In this document: positions 54,189-63,844 of the stretch, in pieces
Numbering within the stretch: position 1 is the stretch's first letter
How the letters are laid out: every line of letters begins with the position of its first letter
DNA from: Paludibacter sp.
GTDB lineage: Bacteria > Bacteroidota > Bacteroidia > Bacteroidales > Paludibacteraceae
Direction of reading: 5' to 3'
Length of the DNA: 64,000 nucleotides
Assembly: GCF_009712605.1 (NCBI RefSeq)
Contig: NZ_WASO01000014.1
Coordinates: 310,001 to 374,000, forward strand
Position numbers and translations under genes: made by a program
The notes under the pieces: model-generated
Told to the model about the DNA's origin: nothing
The model's input: only the letters and a program-made list of their open reading frames with translations
The model's database searches: none

Positions 54189-54959
54189 ATGATGGAAAAA
54201 CTGACTGTTGTAAAAGTTGGCGGAAAAATCGTTGAAGAGGAGGCCACGCTCAAACAGCTTTTATGTGATTTTGCGGCTATCGAAGGCCACAAGGTGTTAG
54301 TTCACGGCGGAGGCCGCTCGGCAACTGCTATTGCCGCCAAGCTGGGCATTGAGAGCATTATGGTGAATGGTCGTCGTGTGACCGATGCCGAAACCCTCAA
54401 GGTGGTAACCATGGTCTATGGCGGATTGGTCAATAAAAACATTGTGGCACAGTTGCAGGCTATGGAGATTAACGCTCTGGGACTCACGGGAGCCGATATG
54501 AACTATATGCTTTCAGCTAAACGTCCGGTGGGTGAAGTGGATTACGGCTTTGTTGGCGATGTAAAGTCGGTAAATGCAGGCTTGCTGGCCGATCTGATTT
54601 CCAAAGGTATTGTGCCGGTACTTGCTCCGCTTACGCACGACAAACAGGGACATTTACTCAATACCAATGCAGATACCATTGCCGGTGAAGCGGCTAAAGC
54701 TCTGGCTAAATTTTTCGACGTAACATTGATCTATTGCTTTGAAAAGAAAGGTGTTTTACGCGACGAACATGATGACGACAGCGTGATTGAAGAAATCAGC
54801 AAGGAGAATTTTTCTCAATATGTTGTTGACGGGGTCATTCAGGGCGGTATGATTCCCAAACTGGAGAATGCTTTTGAAGCGATTGATGCAGGAGTAAGTC
54901 AGGTGATTATTACTAAAGCGGATGCTATAGATGGAAAATCGGGTACCAAGGTGAAGTAG
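54189..54959 (+). CDS. argB: Acetylglutamate (N-acylglutamate) kinase
   Basis: A 256-residue amino-acid kinase phosphorylating the N-acyl-glutamate gamma-carboxylate in arginine synthesis. Motifs: VVKVGGKIVEEEATL, LVHGGGRSATAIAAKLG, NGRRVTDAETLKVV, GDVKSVNAGLL, NTNADTIAGEAAKAL and GGMIPKLENAFEAI. With the succinylornithine-type transcarbamylase next door, its natural substrate is probably N-succinylglutamate. It starts one base after the argF' stop (two adjacent ATG codons at 54189 and 54192). Confidence 0.95.
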   Translation: MMEKLTVVKVGGKIVEEEATLKQLLCDFAAIEGHKVLVHGGGRSATAIAAKLGIESIMVNGRRVTDAETLKVVTMVYGGLVNKNIVAQLQAMEINALGLTGADMNYMLSAKRPVGEVDYGFVGDVKSVNAGLLADLISKGIVPVLAPLTHDKQGHLLNTNADTIAGEAAKALAKFFDVTLIYCFEKKGVLRDEHDDDSVIEEISKENFSQYVVDGVIQGGMIPKLENAFEAIDAGVSQVIITKADAIDGKSGTKVK

Positions 54960-54984
54960 CGAAAACAATCACCATACATAAATA

Positions 54985-55050
54985 AACCATTAAGACATTA
55001 AGTTGCATGTCGGGAACTTTCCGACAACCTTAATATCTTAATGGTTTTTC
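54985..55050. terminator. Bidirectional terminator between argB and T9SS gene
   Basis: Arms 54985-55002 and 55029-55046 pair at 17 of 18 positions (core AACCATTAAGA), with inner TCGG/CCGA pairing; a TTTTT run follows on the plus strand and AAT-rich sequence on the other side. Confidence 0.8.
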
Positions 55051-55077
55051 ATTTTATAGACTATATTGTTCTACAGC

Positions 55078-57246
55078 CTATCTTCTTAATGTCAGATATC
55101 CCGTGTAGTGTTCAACAACATTGGTCTTGGTGTCGGTTGTTTCAAGAATATAGTAATAAGTACCATCTGGCAGATTTTTGCCGAGGAAGTTACCGGTACC
55201 TTTACCATCCCACTCGTTGTTATAATCATTGCTCTTGTAAACCAAATCACCATTCCGATTATATGCTTCGAATTTAAGACGCAGGTAAGGTGCATGTATA
55301 ATTTCAAATGTATCATTAAACTTGTCGCCATTGGGAGAGAACCCATCAGGTATAATAAGAGCTGCTACAGGTACATTCGTTATTGTTGGTTTTGGAACAA
55401 CAAACCCGGCTTCAGTATTGTGAGGGTCGTTAGATAAAACATCCGTAACGTTACCTATCAATTTAGAACTACCTTCCGTCGTTGCCTGATTGTACACTTT
55501 ACCTGAATACCAGTGTGGGTCAATTTGTAAAGAGATAATAATAGAGTCTGTTTGTTGCGGAGCCAAACGGCATTTGGATGCCAGTAATGTTGCAATATCA
55601 CTACTGCCGTTATACAAACTGTTGGCAACAAGCGAACCGCTTGCGACAACACTCAGCACCTCGAAGGTTTCTCCGTGGGTGAATACTTTTGTCAGATCAT
55701 CATTTACCTGTATGTTCGATAGCGTATCTTTTGACGACACCGGCATCGTGTTTTTCAACGTAATGGTATACTTCCAGCTAAACTTCGCTTTCCCGTCAAA
55801 TTTAGGTGCGGTTGCAGTTTTGGTTACACTTAACACCTGTTGTTTAGAATCTGCTGTATAAATAGTGGTAGGTTTATCTCCTGCAAGTGATTTTGGATCA
55901 GAATAATCGTTTACCAGTTTACCAAAAATATCTATTGCAACTACCTGTGCCAAATTCACTACGTAACCTGTATCCACATCAGCCTTTGTAATTTTATAGT
56001 CGGCAGTAAATGTAGTGTAATCTTTTACTCCCGGAGCCAAGCTATCTATGGTTGTCCCCACAACCGTAACTTTAGGATCGATTATATGAACATTAGTAAG
56101 TTTATATTTCCCGATGTTTGCCACTGTAAAGGTGTAATGAATCTGGTCACCCGTATCGCCCTCAATGCCATTATGATTGGCATCTACCAATATTGCCTGC
56201 TTTAGCAATGCGATTGCACCTTTGGCATTTGTACTGGCTTTCGTGTAATATGCTTCTCTCTTAATTGAGTAAGTCGCAAGGCTGTCAAATTTGTGAGTGA
56301 GGATTTCCGATCCGGGAACGCTGCCCACCAAACTTGCTTCCTGATAATTAAACTGCCATTCATCCGTACTTGGATAGTAACCCGAGTTGTTGGGTGCTTT
56401 TCCGTATCGTGTTATATAATTGGCCGCAGACGAAAATCCTAGCATGTTTGTTTTCGAATTGTGCTGAAGACTGATGGTTGCCGAAGCTGTGGTATTCCCG
56501 TAAATATTCCACGTGCGGGTAATACCAGCAAGGTCTGCCTCATCAGGTGCTGAGGCGGCGTATGAACTAACATTAACGTGCATTGTATTGGCAGTGACCG
56601 GTGACACGGTGGCCGGGGTATAGTCATTTACAGCATATCCTACAGGGAATATAAAAGCTCCCGTATAGTTTTCCTTTACAAGATGTCCTGTTGATGCCGT
56701 AACCACATATTTATCGGCATCGTAACCCAAGAGATTGGCAATGCTTGTCAAAACCATATCCCGAGTATTCAAAAAGAGATGTCCGGTGGTAAAGGTGATG
56801 GATGTACCGACACGGGCATCGGTGTTGAGAAGCAGCACTCCTTTCGGGTTGTTGATTTCTATGGACGTAAGGGTGTTTTGCAAACTGTTGGCAGGATTGC
56901 TACCATTACCACCATCAAGTATCTGTTGCGTGATGGTTCCGGTGTTGGGGTTGGGTTGTTTGAATACAAACATTCCTGTTCCCGTGCCGTGGTTTAGCAT
57001 AGTCCAGGCCGTATTGGATCCATAGATTCGAGCCCCTGGAAATATTTTCAATGTATCTCCATAAAAATAGAGCTTTTCACCATCTTCGATATACACCCGT
57101 GCATTAGAACCCAGTACCACATTGCCATACCATTGCGTGGCACTGCCAGCGGCTACAGTGTAAGTGTCGTTGATATAAATAGGCTCTGTTGACCAAGTAT
57201 ATGTATAAAACCAAATGAACAGATACAGCAATAAGTATCGTTTCAT
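55078..57246 (-). CDS. T9SS type B cargo (gliding-motility C-terminal domain)
   Basis: A 722-residue secreted protein. It starts at MKRYLLLYLFIWFYTYTWS (signal peptide); an extension to 57339 has no signal and was not used. Residues 60-330 are beta-rich; about 360-450 carry a DUF11-like module (NHNGIEGDTGDQIHYTFTVANIG, listed as position); the last 95 residues form the CHU_C domain with IIPDGFSPNGDKFNDTFEI and LPDGTYYYILE. That domain routes proteins through the type IX system to the surface or medium. It is the downstream-most of a group of four secreted proteins. Confidence 0.88.
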   Translation of the reverse strand: MKRYLLLYLFIWFYTYTWSTEPIYINDTYTVAAGSATQWYGNVVLGSNARVYIEDGEKLYFYGDTLKIFPGARIYGSNTAWTMLNHGTGTGMFVFKQPNPNTGTITQQILDGGNGSNPANSLQNTLTSIEINNPKGVLLLNTDARVGTSITFTTGHLFLNTRDMVLTSIANLLGYDADKYVVTASTGHLVKENYTGAFIFPVGYAVNDYTPATVSPVTANTMHVNVSSYAASAPDEADLAGITRTWNIYGNTTASATISLQHNSKTNMLGFSSAANYITRYGKAPNNSGYYPSTDEWQFNYQEASLVGSVPGSEILTHKFDSLATYSIKREAYYTKASTNAKGAIALLKQAILVDANHNGIEGDTGDQIHYTFTVANIGKYKLTNVHIIDPKVTVVGTTIDSLAPGVKDYTTFTADYKITKADVDTGYVVNLAQVVAIDIFGKLVNDYSDPKSLAGDKPTTIYTADSKQQVLSVTKTATAPKFDGKAKFSWKYTITLKNTMPVSSKDTLSNIQVNDDLTKVFTHGETFEVLSVVASGSLVANSLYNGSSDIATLLASKCRLAPQQTDSIIISLQIDPHWYSGKVYNQATTEGSSKLIGNVTDVLSNDPHNTEAGFVVPKPTITNVPVAALIIPDGFSPNGDKFNDTFEIIHAPYLRLKFEAYNRNGDLVYKSNDYNNEWDGKGTGNFLGKNLPDGTYYYILETTDTKTNVVEHYTGYLTLRR

Positions 57247-57412
57247 GTTCGTCATAGAAGTGATACTTACAATGTAGCTATTATTGAAAAATACAAAAGG
57301 GCATTTCCTTTTGCTAAGAAAATTTGGATTCACAGCCATAATCTGTATATTGCCCTTATTTTTGATATAAAATAAATATACTAGGAAATTATATCCAACA
57401 AATAAATTGTTT

Positions 57413-60400
57413 TTATTTAATTCTTTGTATGCTAAAATAGGTGCCGATGCCGCTGCCGGTGCTACCAGAGGAATAAGTTGTAATTGTTCCGTTAGTACTA
57501 TATGAAGAATTTACAATGCCAAAATAATATTGTTGTCCTGCAGTTAAATTGACAACCCCTTTACAGAAATTTGCCCTTGGATCTATTGAACTTTCAAAAT
57601 TAAACCTTGCTATCCAATTACCACCTGATGCAAAGCCAAACACAGCTCTGTTATCTCCGTCTCCATAAATATCATGAGTATTATAACCATTTCCACTGTA
57701 AGTAATCATCATTTCAAAAACATATATTCCTGAATTAACAGGAGTAAAAATCCCCGACGAAGTATTATATTCTCCTGCTATGTCCATCAATGCAGTACCT
57801 ACAGTTATTTTATTAATACCACCTCCATTAAAAGTCACATTATTAGGGGAGATATTCATATAGCCTGAAAAACCACTGGAACTAGGGATAGATATTTTTA
57901 CTTCGCCGGAAGAATTTACTACTAAATTTCTATCATTAGTATTAGTTGATTCTTGCAAACCCTCTAACCGTAGCGGGTCTGCCGTGGCTTTAACATGCAT
58001 TGCATTTGCAGGAATACTTGTCCCAATACCAACCTTTGTAGCAGCTCCGCTTCCAGATGTATTTCCTAAAATAAGAGTATTTTGTTGACTTGTAGTTGCT
58101 CCATAGCCAATTCCTGTTGATTGCCATCCCTGTACTTTAGTGTCTACGCCTATTGCTATTGCTGATGATGCGTTTATAGCCTGCGCGTTGTTTCCCAAAG
58201 CAATATTATACTGAGTATTTGCATTACTTTTATAACCAATAGCAATTGCTCCTTGGGCTGATGCATTTGCCGCGTTTGTTCCACTCACATCATCTCCGCC
58301 TCCAATAGCGATGCCAAATTGATCCTTTGACTGAGCACCAAAGCCAATAGCGACTCCAGTTGCAGCAGAAGCTTTTGCGCTATTACCAATAGCAGTTGAT
58401 TGGTATGCTGCTGTTGCTCCGATACCAAACGAAGTTGAAAATTGATAAACACTAGTTCTACCCGATTCTGTATTATTAGTTTTGAAAACTAAATCCTGAT
58501 TATCCGTTGTCCCTAAAAAATTAGTTCCAGCGGTGGTCCCGGCATTACCGGTAAGACTCCACCCACTACCGCTATTGGCTGCGGGTTCCCATTGACTTGT
58601 TGTGCTGTTATATGCTAAAATCTGGCCGTTCGATGGTATTCCTGATTTTACAGGAATATTTTGGATTCTTGCTACTGTTGTTGTACCCAGTGTACCTGTC
58701 ACATCACCGGCAACAGATAAACTACCAGATGAGAAGTAAGAAGGGGCTGCACTTGCTCCTGTGTTATTGCCAAAAATTGTAGTGGCAGGGGCGTTCGACA
58801 AAGCAAAAGACAATGCTGGTGTAGTAGTAGTGGTAGCCTCAGTTGTTGTAAACAAAGGAGATAAATCTCCTGCGGAAAAGTTTGTAACAGTACCATTATT
58901 TACCGTATACAATTGATTACTCCCATTTACTTTTATTGTTGAGTTATCATATCCTACTGACACATTAGCATTAGTTCCGGCCATTGTCACTGTTATTGGA
59001 GAACTTCCAGTTACGCTCCCTATCTTACTATTAAAAGTAGTCCAGTCTGCCGAAGAAATTGCCCCCCGATTTGTTGCGCTTGCTGTAGGGATATTAAGAG
59101 TGAAGGATCCACCCAAATTGACTGGAGAACCACTCACATTCACGTCTGTACCAGTCGTTCCTGTTGACAAGCCAATTGTTCCTAGATTTGAAGTATTTAT
59201 ATCAACAGTCGGAGCCGTAGCAGTTCCTCCGATCGTTATTTTTGTACTTCCCGCAGTAACACTCGATACTTTATTGTTGAAGGTTGTCCAATTCGATGAA
59301 GACAGCAAGCCTCTGTTTGTAGCACTAGCAGTGGGAAGATTGAATGTATGAACAGTCCCGCTTGATGAGATATTAAAGTCTGTCCCAGCTATACCTGTTG
59401 CAAACGTTTGAGTAAGCCCCGTTAGTCCATTCAAAGAAGTAATTCCGCCATCAGCATAATTTGGAATATTCAAGACCCCAGTAGTACTATTATAAGTTGC
59501 AGCCCCACTTGTGCCGGTTGTTGTAAGAGAAATAGCTGATCGGGCTCTGGCATCAGTATAATACAAGTTGGTGACCTCTGGAACTACTGATGTGTTCAGC
59601 GTTTGCCAGGTTTTGTCCCCCCTCCAGTATTGTGCTGTTGTGCCTGCTGTTATAGCTGGCTCTTTGCTATTAAACGTATTCCAATCGGTATTGCTTATCA
59701 GCCCGGCAGTGACACCGATTGTATTTGCCAGAGGAATGTTTAATTGTGTACTTCCACCTAAACTAACAGGAGACACAGACCAGGCAGGTGCAGTACTTGC
59801 CGTACCTGCCGATAAAGAAATTGAACCTATGGAAGAGATTCCTGACCAAGAGGCATTTCCATTCACATCTGAAGTTAAAATTTTTCCTGTGCCTTGCGTT
59901 CCATCCACCAACCGAAAAGCAGGGCTACTACTGCTATTAATGTGTAATAAAGTAGATGGTGAGGTGGTTCCAATTCCGACATTCCCAGCATTACTGATAC
60001 GCACTCGTTCTGCAATTGTTGCAGATCCGTCAGGTGTTGTACTGAATATCAATGCCGTTGGTAGATCATTTGATGCACCTCCTGCAGCATCTCTTATAGC
60101 TTGTATCTGGGCTTGAGGAACATTCGATGTCGAATAACTATCACCAAAATTAATCTTTGCCAATGATGTTCCTGATGTAGTATTTTGTGTTGTTTGCCGC
60201 ATTGATAGTATTGCCGGATTTCCTGCTCCTGCAGTAGTATTCTGAATTTCTAAGTCAACGCCAAGAGGAGATGATGGCGATCCATCGGATGAAATTACCG
60301 TTCGTCCCTGAAGGAAAGCAGCATAACTATTGGATGCAGAAGTATAAGAGCCTATAGTTCCATTAACTCCATATAATCCATAACTTACACCACTACCATT

Positions 60401-61357
60401 GCGATAACCTAAATAACCTGATACAATATTTGTATTACTCAATACAGATCCCAGTCCATAAAACGCACTGGTTGTCGCACCGGAAGAATTTGTGACTAAA
60501 AGGCCATTAACATTACTCGTACTTGAATTTATACTGATGCCTGTAGCAGAACTGCTTGCACCAGTGAGAGTCATACTTATTCCATTTCTAAAGTTGTTTG
60601 TAGTTGGATTGATTGTAAATAAGGTATTTGCTGCTGTAGTTGCAGTTCCAATTCCAATACTACCATCCGATTTAACTCTTAATCGTTCTATATTTTGAGT
60701 TCCTACTACAAAATCATTCGCATCTTTTGTTCCAAGCCAATTTTCTGTGACTCCCAATGATGTTGTTCCGTATGTTGTAGGAATTGCGGGCGTTGAAATG
60801 CCACTATTGCCTGTTAAGTGCCAGTCGTTAGTAGCTGAAGTAACGGTCGCAGCTGTCAGCGAATTCCACGCTCCTCCATCCCAACGAAAAAGAGTGGAAC
60901 TTCCTGGTGCAATAATAACACCTCCCACTGTAATTATCTGTGTAGAAGTGTTGTTATTGGATACCTGAAAAATTCTCCCTGCTGTTGAATTGGTAGGTGA
61001 AGGTAATGTTAATGATATGCCCGGAGTTGTTTGTGTGATTACCGCTCCAGAGAAAGCATCCACAGTTGTAAAAGCTGTGAGTGTAGTGTTGGTTGTAAAG
61101 TTGGATAATGCTGTTGAACCCAATATGGTAGCCCCCTCATTATCAAATTTGGCCATCGGAGTTGAAGTTCCAATTCCTACATTGCCGGAGTTTTTGTTGT
61201 ATATGTCATTACCTACCTGCTTCCATTTTGATTGTTCGATATCTTTTATTGTGCCTTTATTGTCGATAACACGCACGGTGGTCTGAGCAATTACATTCGG
61301 AGTAAGTGCAAATGAGAAGAGTAAAAATATCCAGATTTTAGAAGAAGATGAAAGCAT
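57413..61357 (-). CDS. Giant surface protein: tail-fibre-like repeats, YadA-like head, C1q-like end
   Basis: A 1314-residue protein with a signal peptide (cleaved near VIAQ, residue 25). Order: RVIDNKGTIKDI motif (27-38); GNVGIGTSTP pseudo-repeats; a region rich in phage tail-fibre-like motifs (NTFNSKEPAITAGTTAQYWR, TWQTLNTSVVPEVTNLYYTD, ASATNRG with WTTFN repeats, about 540-800); a stretch of left-handed YadA-head-like repeats around 985-1105 (ATGVAIGFGAQSKDQFGIAI); and a C1q/TNF-like C-terminal domain (about 1160-1314). No T9SS tail is visible. Likely a trimeric fibrous adhesin or filament tip; function not proven. A terminator lies between its start and the gene upstream. Confidence 0.8.
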   Translation of the reverse strand: MLSSSSKIWIFLLFSFALTPNVIAQTTVRVIDNKGTIKDIEQSKWKQVGNDIYNKNSGNVGIGTSTPMAKFDNEGATILGSTALSNFTTNTTLTAFTTVDAFSGAVITQTTPGISLTLPSPTNSTAGRIFQVSNNNTSTQIITVGGVIIAPGSSTLFRWDGGAWNSLTAATVTSATNDWHLTGNSGISTPAIPTTYGTTSLGVTENWLGTKDANDFVVGTQNIERLRVKSDGSIGIGTATTAANTLFTINPTTNNFRNGISMTLTGASSSATGISINSSTSNVNGLLVTNSSGATTSAFYGLGSVLSNTNIVSGYLGYRNGSGVSYGLYGVNGTIGSYTSASNSYAAFLQGRTVISSDGSPSSPLGVDLEIQNTTAGAGNPAILSMRQTTQNTTSGTSLAKINFGDSYSTSNVPQAQIQAIRDAAGGASNDLPTALIFSTTPDGSATIAERVRISNAGNVGIGTTSPSTLLHINSSSSPAFRLVDGTQGTGKILTSDVNGNASWSGISSIGSISLSAGTASTAPAWSVSPVSLGGSTQLNIPLANTIGVTAGLISNTDWNTFNSKEPAITAGTTAQYWRGDKTWQTLNTSVVPEVTNLYYTDARARSAISLTTTGTSGAATYNSTTGVLNIPNYADGGITSLNGLTGLTQTFATGIAGTDFNISSSGTVHTFNLPTASATNRGLLSSSNWTTFNNKVSSVTAGSTKITIGGTATAPTVDINTSNLGTIGLSTGTTGTDVNVSGSPVNLGGSFTLNIPTASATNRGAISSADWTTFNSKIGSVTGSSPITVTMAGTNANVSVGYDNSTIKVNGSNQLYTVNNGTVTNFSAGDLSPLFTTTEATTTTTPALSFALSNAPATTIFGNNTGASAAPSYFSSGSLSVAGDVTGTLGTTTVARIQNIPVKSGIPSNGQILAYNSTTSQWEPAANSGSGWSLTGNAGTTAGTNFLGTTDNQDLVFKTNNTESGRTSVYQFSTSFGIGATAAYQSTAIGNSAKASAATGVAIGFGAQSKDQFGIAIGGGDDVSGTNAANASAQGAIAIGYKSNANTQYNIALGNNAQAINASSAIAIGVDTKVQGWQSTGIGYGATTSQQNTLILGNTSGSGAATKVGIGTSIPANAMHVKATADPLRLEGLQESTNTNDRNLVVNSSGEVKISIPSSSGFSGYMNISPNNVTFNGGGINKITVGTALMDIAGEYNTSSGIFTPVNSGIYVFEMMITYSGNGYNTHDIYGDGDNRAVFGFASGGNWIARFNFESSIDPRANFCKGVVNLTAGQQYYFGIVNSSYSTNGTITTYSSGSTGSGIGTYFSIQRIK

Positions 61358-61410
61358 TTTAACCAGTACCTTAGATTTTGATTGTGTATAAACTGAAACG
61401 AAAAAAGTAG

Positions 61411-61442
61411 CTTAGAGGCAAGGAATTATCCTTGCCTCTAAG
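61411..61442 (-). terminator. Terminator after the 61.5-kb surface gene
   Basis: CTTAGAGGCAAGG (61411-61423) pairs perfectly with CCTTGCCTCTAAG (61430-61442), followed on the minus strand by CTACTTTTTTCG. It lies between 61460-62218 and the giant gene, 54 bases before the latter's ATG, so expression of the giant gene may need readthrough. Confidence 0.88.
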
Positions 61443-61459
61443 AATATATAGGGAAATTT

Positions 61460-62218
61460 TTATTTAACCCACTGAACTTCGATTCTATCACCTGCAATAA
61501 ATGAATAATCTTCTGGGTCCGTTCCGCTTGCATGTTTAACTGTTACCGTAGCGGCACCTGCTAAACCAGAAACAGAATAATCAGTACCTGCTAATAATTT
61601 TATTCCATTACGATAAACAGATACTTTCTGTACATCAACAGGAAATGTAGCATCAGTGTAAGTATAATCAGCACCAGCAGAACTTACTGTAGTCCCATCT
61701 GCAAGTTTATCTGTTCCAATTTTCGCACTCGTTTGTCCACCTTTTGCTAGATCTGAAAATAACAGTTTTTTAATTGCACCAGTAGCTTCATCACGAACTA
61801 ATAAGGTCCACTTGCCTGCGGTTGTTCCCGTGTGTACAGCATTCAAATCAGCAGCTGAAGCTGCATCCGTTGCTGCTGCCTGAGTAATTCCATCTAAGCC
61901 AAAAATTTTACCAGTAGCATCTATGTACGTATTATCAGTCAATGTTCCTCCCAATTGCCAGGTGGTTACTACACTTCCATTGGTTGGATCAGTATTTGTT
62001 ATCTGAGTAAGGCCATTTTTAGATTGTAAATACTTAATCGTTCCTTTATTATCGACTACTCTGATAGCTCCAACTTTTGGAGTAGTTGCAATAACTACAG
62101 ATGCTTGTTTGTCAATTGCGGTTGTTGTATTCTGAGCATTTGCCGATAAGGCAAGAGTACCGATGGCAAGCGAAAGGCCGGCCACCTTCATCCAATGTTT
62201 TGTAGAATTTGTTTTCAT
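61460..62218 (-). CDS. Secreted protein with DNKGTIK and YRNG modules
   Basis: A 252-residue protein with a signal peptide (cut near ANAQ, residue 29). It contains IRVVDNKGTIKYLQSK (about 52-67), also found near the N-terminus of the giant protein, and a C-terminal VSVYRNGIKL... FIAGDRIEVQWVK module shared with the gene at 62277. The rest is Thr/Ala-rich. I do not recognise a named family. It is 58 bases downstream of the next gene and followed by a strong terminator. Confidence 0.73.
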   Translation of the reverse strand: MKTNSTKHWMKVAGLSLAIGTLALSANAQNTTTAIDKQASVVIATTPKVGAIRVVDNKGTIKYLQSKNGLTQITNTDPTNGSVVTTWQLGGTLTDNTYIDATGKIFGLDGITQAAATDAASAADLNAVHTGTTAGKWTLLVRDEATGAIKKLLFSDLAKGGQTSAKIGTDKLADGTTVSSAGADYTYTDATFPVDVQKVSVYRNGIKLLAGTDYSVSGLAGAATVTVKHASGTDPEDYSFIAGDRIEVQWVK

Positions 62219-62276
62219 CTCTTCGAAATTTTAAATGTGAATAAAATAGGTAATTAATTATTGTTTTTTAATGTTT

Positions 62277-63251
62277 TTATCTCCATTGGTAAATTTTAAT
62301 CTCATCTCCCGCAAAACAGCTTGTAACTGAGCCATCTCCGTTTTTGATAAAATCAAGGGTGATGGTATTGCTGCCTAATGAAGCCGCAAAATCTATTTCT
62401 GTGCCATTGCGGTACACCTGTATTTTGTCGGCAGAGGTTATCGTGTAAGGAGTAGAAAACGAGATGTCGCCTTGATTGGCTTTATGTACCACTACCTTTC
62501 GGCCGCTTGCAATGGCGGAGGAGGACACCGATTTGATAACACCGGTAGCGGGGTCGGCCACTAAGAAGTTGTCGGTATCGCTGCCCGTTTGCAATCCTGT
62601 AATGGAAAGGGTATTGGTTGCATCGGTTTTGATAGTGGTGGGTTGAGTGAGTTTGCCCCCAAACGAGATTGTGTGAGTAGCCGGGTCGTAGGTAAGCCCA
62701 TTCGTCACATTCAGATTTTGAATAAGTTCGTTGAAAGAAATTTTGCGCAGTACTCCCGAAGCATCAGAAACTATCAGACTGTCGGATTTTGACCCCGTTT
62801 GCAGACCAGATAGAGAAAAAGTATTAACCGATGAAGCGGTAATTGTTGTGGGCTTGATAAGAGAGCCTCCGAGTTGCACGATGTTAGCACCGCTTTTCGA
62901 AAGACCATTGTTGGCATTGGTAAGTGAAGAGGTGGAAGAAATGTCAATTATTTTAATCCATTGCGTTCCATCATTATAATAAATACCTTCGGAAACGTAG
63001 GGTAAATTATTACCATTCGTGGTTTTATTATACACCAGCATCCCCTTTACATGCGATGTTAATGGAACCGGGGATGTCGTTAGATTTAAGTTGACGCGGG
63101 GCAGCAGCAAACCCTTTTTCCCGTTGGCAGCATCTCCAAGTTCTAAATAGGCATTGGTATCAGAGGGACCTATGATTCCACCTATTTTGGTTTGAGAGTG
63201 AACATGGGAAAAAATAACGCAGATGAATATGGCTGCAATTACTTTTCTCAC
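62277..63251 (-). CDS. Secreted beta-repeat protein
   Basis: A 324-residue protein with a signal peptide (cut after VHSQ, residue 20). The N-terminal half has the Bacteroidetes pattern AYLELGDAANGKKGLLLPRV and MLVYNKTTNG...GIYYNDGTQWIKI. Then two tandem copies of a 70-80 residue unit, each with a GG.L..PTTI start and a GLQTGS core, and a C-terminal KIQVYRNGTEIDF module ending IYQWR, similar to the end of the neighbour gene. It is probably exported to the surface; role unknown. It begins the four-gene group. Confidence 0.75.
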   Translation of the reverse strand: MRKVIAAIFICVIFSHVHSQTKIGGIIGPSDTNAYLELGDAANGKKGLLLPRVNLNLTTSPVPLTSHVKGMLVYNKTTNGNNLPYVSEGIYYNDGTQWIKIIDISSTSSLTNANNGLSKSGANIVQLGGSLIKPTTITASSVNTFSLSGLQTGSKSDSLIVSDASGVLRKISFNELIQNLNVTNGLTYDPATHTISFGGKLTQPTTIKTDATNTLSITGLQTGSDTDNFLVADPATGVIKSVSSSAIASGRKVVVHKANQGDISFSTPYTITSADKIQVYRNGTEIDFAASLGSNTITLDFIKNGDGSVTSCFAGDEIKIYQWR

Positions 63252-63844
63252 AGATAATTATATTTTTCTCTTTAGATATTATTAATAATACTACCATTAA
63301 CTTTATTTATTTGGATAATAGTTAATTAAGTAGCTTTATTAACGTCAATAGTCAAAACATTCACGCTACATCAAGCAATAGCATTAGGTTTTGCTACATT
63401 TTAGCGCTACAAATGTATGGAATTTATTCATTTCGTTATTTATTAAACAAATATAATTATGTTAACAATAAACAAATAAATAGCCATAATTTATATAAAT
63501 AACATAAAATATATTGATTTGACATAAACGTAGTATAGCATTTATTATACTCAGTCAAAAAAGTTCAACCAGGAGCTTTAATCAGCTCTAGTTGGTTGGT
63601 AGAAAATCGATCGAAGCACACTCTAAACGCCAACAAGATGATGCGGAAAACTGTTTCTCGTTGCTTAAATTCTTCATCGTTTTATTTATATAATTCAATA
63701 GAAACATCATCTATAAAATTGCTGTTTTGTTTCAATTTTCAAAAACCTGATATAAAACATCCTTTACGCGAGGAGTTTTTTGCAATAAAAGGATATATTT
63801 GCCTTGGAAACATCGAAACAATCAATTCAAAATATTCAGATCAT
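63252..63844. promoter_or_regulatory. Long divergent intergenic region
   Basis: A 593-base gap between the surface cluster (minus) and the sixA-like gene (plus). Two minus-strand -7 boxes are present: TACATTTG (63410-63417) and TATATTTG (63448-63455, with TTG at 63473-63475, 17-base spacer); either would give a long leader of about 150-190 bases. A plus-strand TATATTTG (63794-63801) lies 44 bases before the sixA ATG. A hairpin CCAGGAGCT/AGCTC around 63570-63598 is the only other structure. I see no gene or tRNA. Confidence 0.55.

Noticed and set aside
59568-60116. 182-residue frame on the plus strand inside the giant gene
   Set aside because: Antisense shadow of repetitive Ser/Thr/Gly coding sequence; no signals and the opposite strand is clearly coding.
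57413-61357. Prophage tail fibre
   Set aside because: Tail-fibre-like motifs are present, but there is a signal peptide and no capsid, portal, terminase or integrase gene nearby.
57413-61357. CRISPR-like or tandem DNA repeats
   Set aside because: Repetition is at protein level with variable DNA; no regular 20-40 base direct repeats and spacers.
63252-63844. tRNA or small RNA gene in the large right-hand gap
   Set aside because: The hairpin near 63570-63598 does not extend to a cloverleaf with T-loop or acceptor stem.
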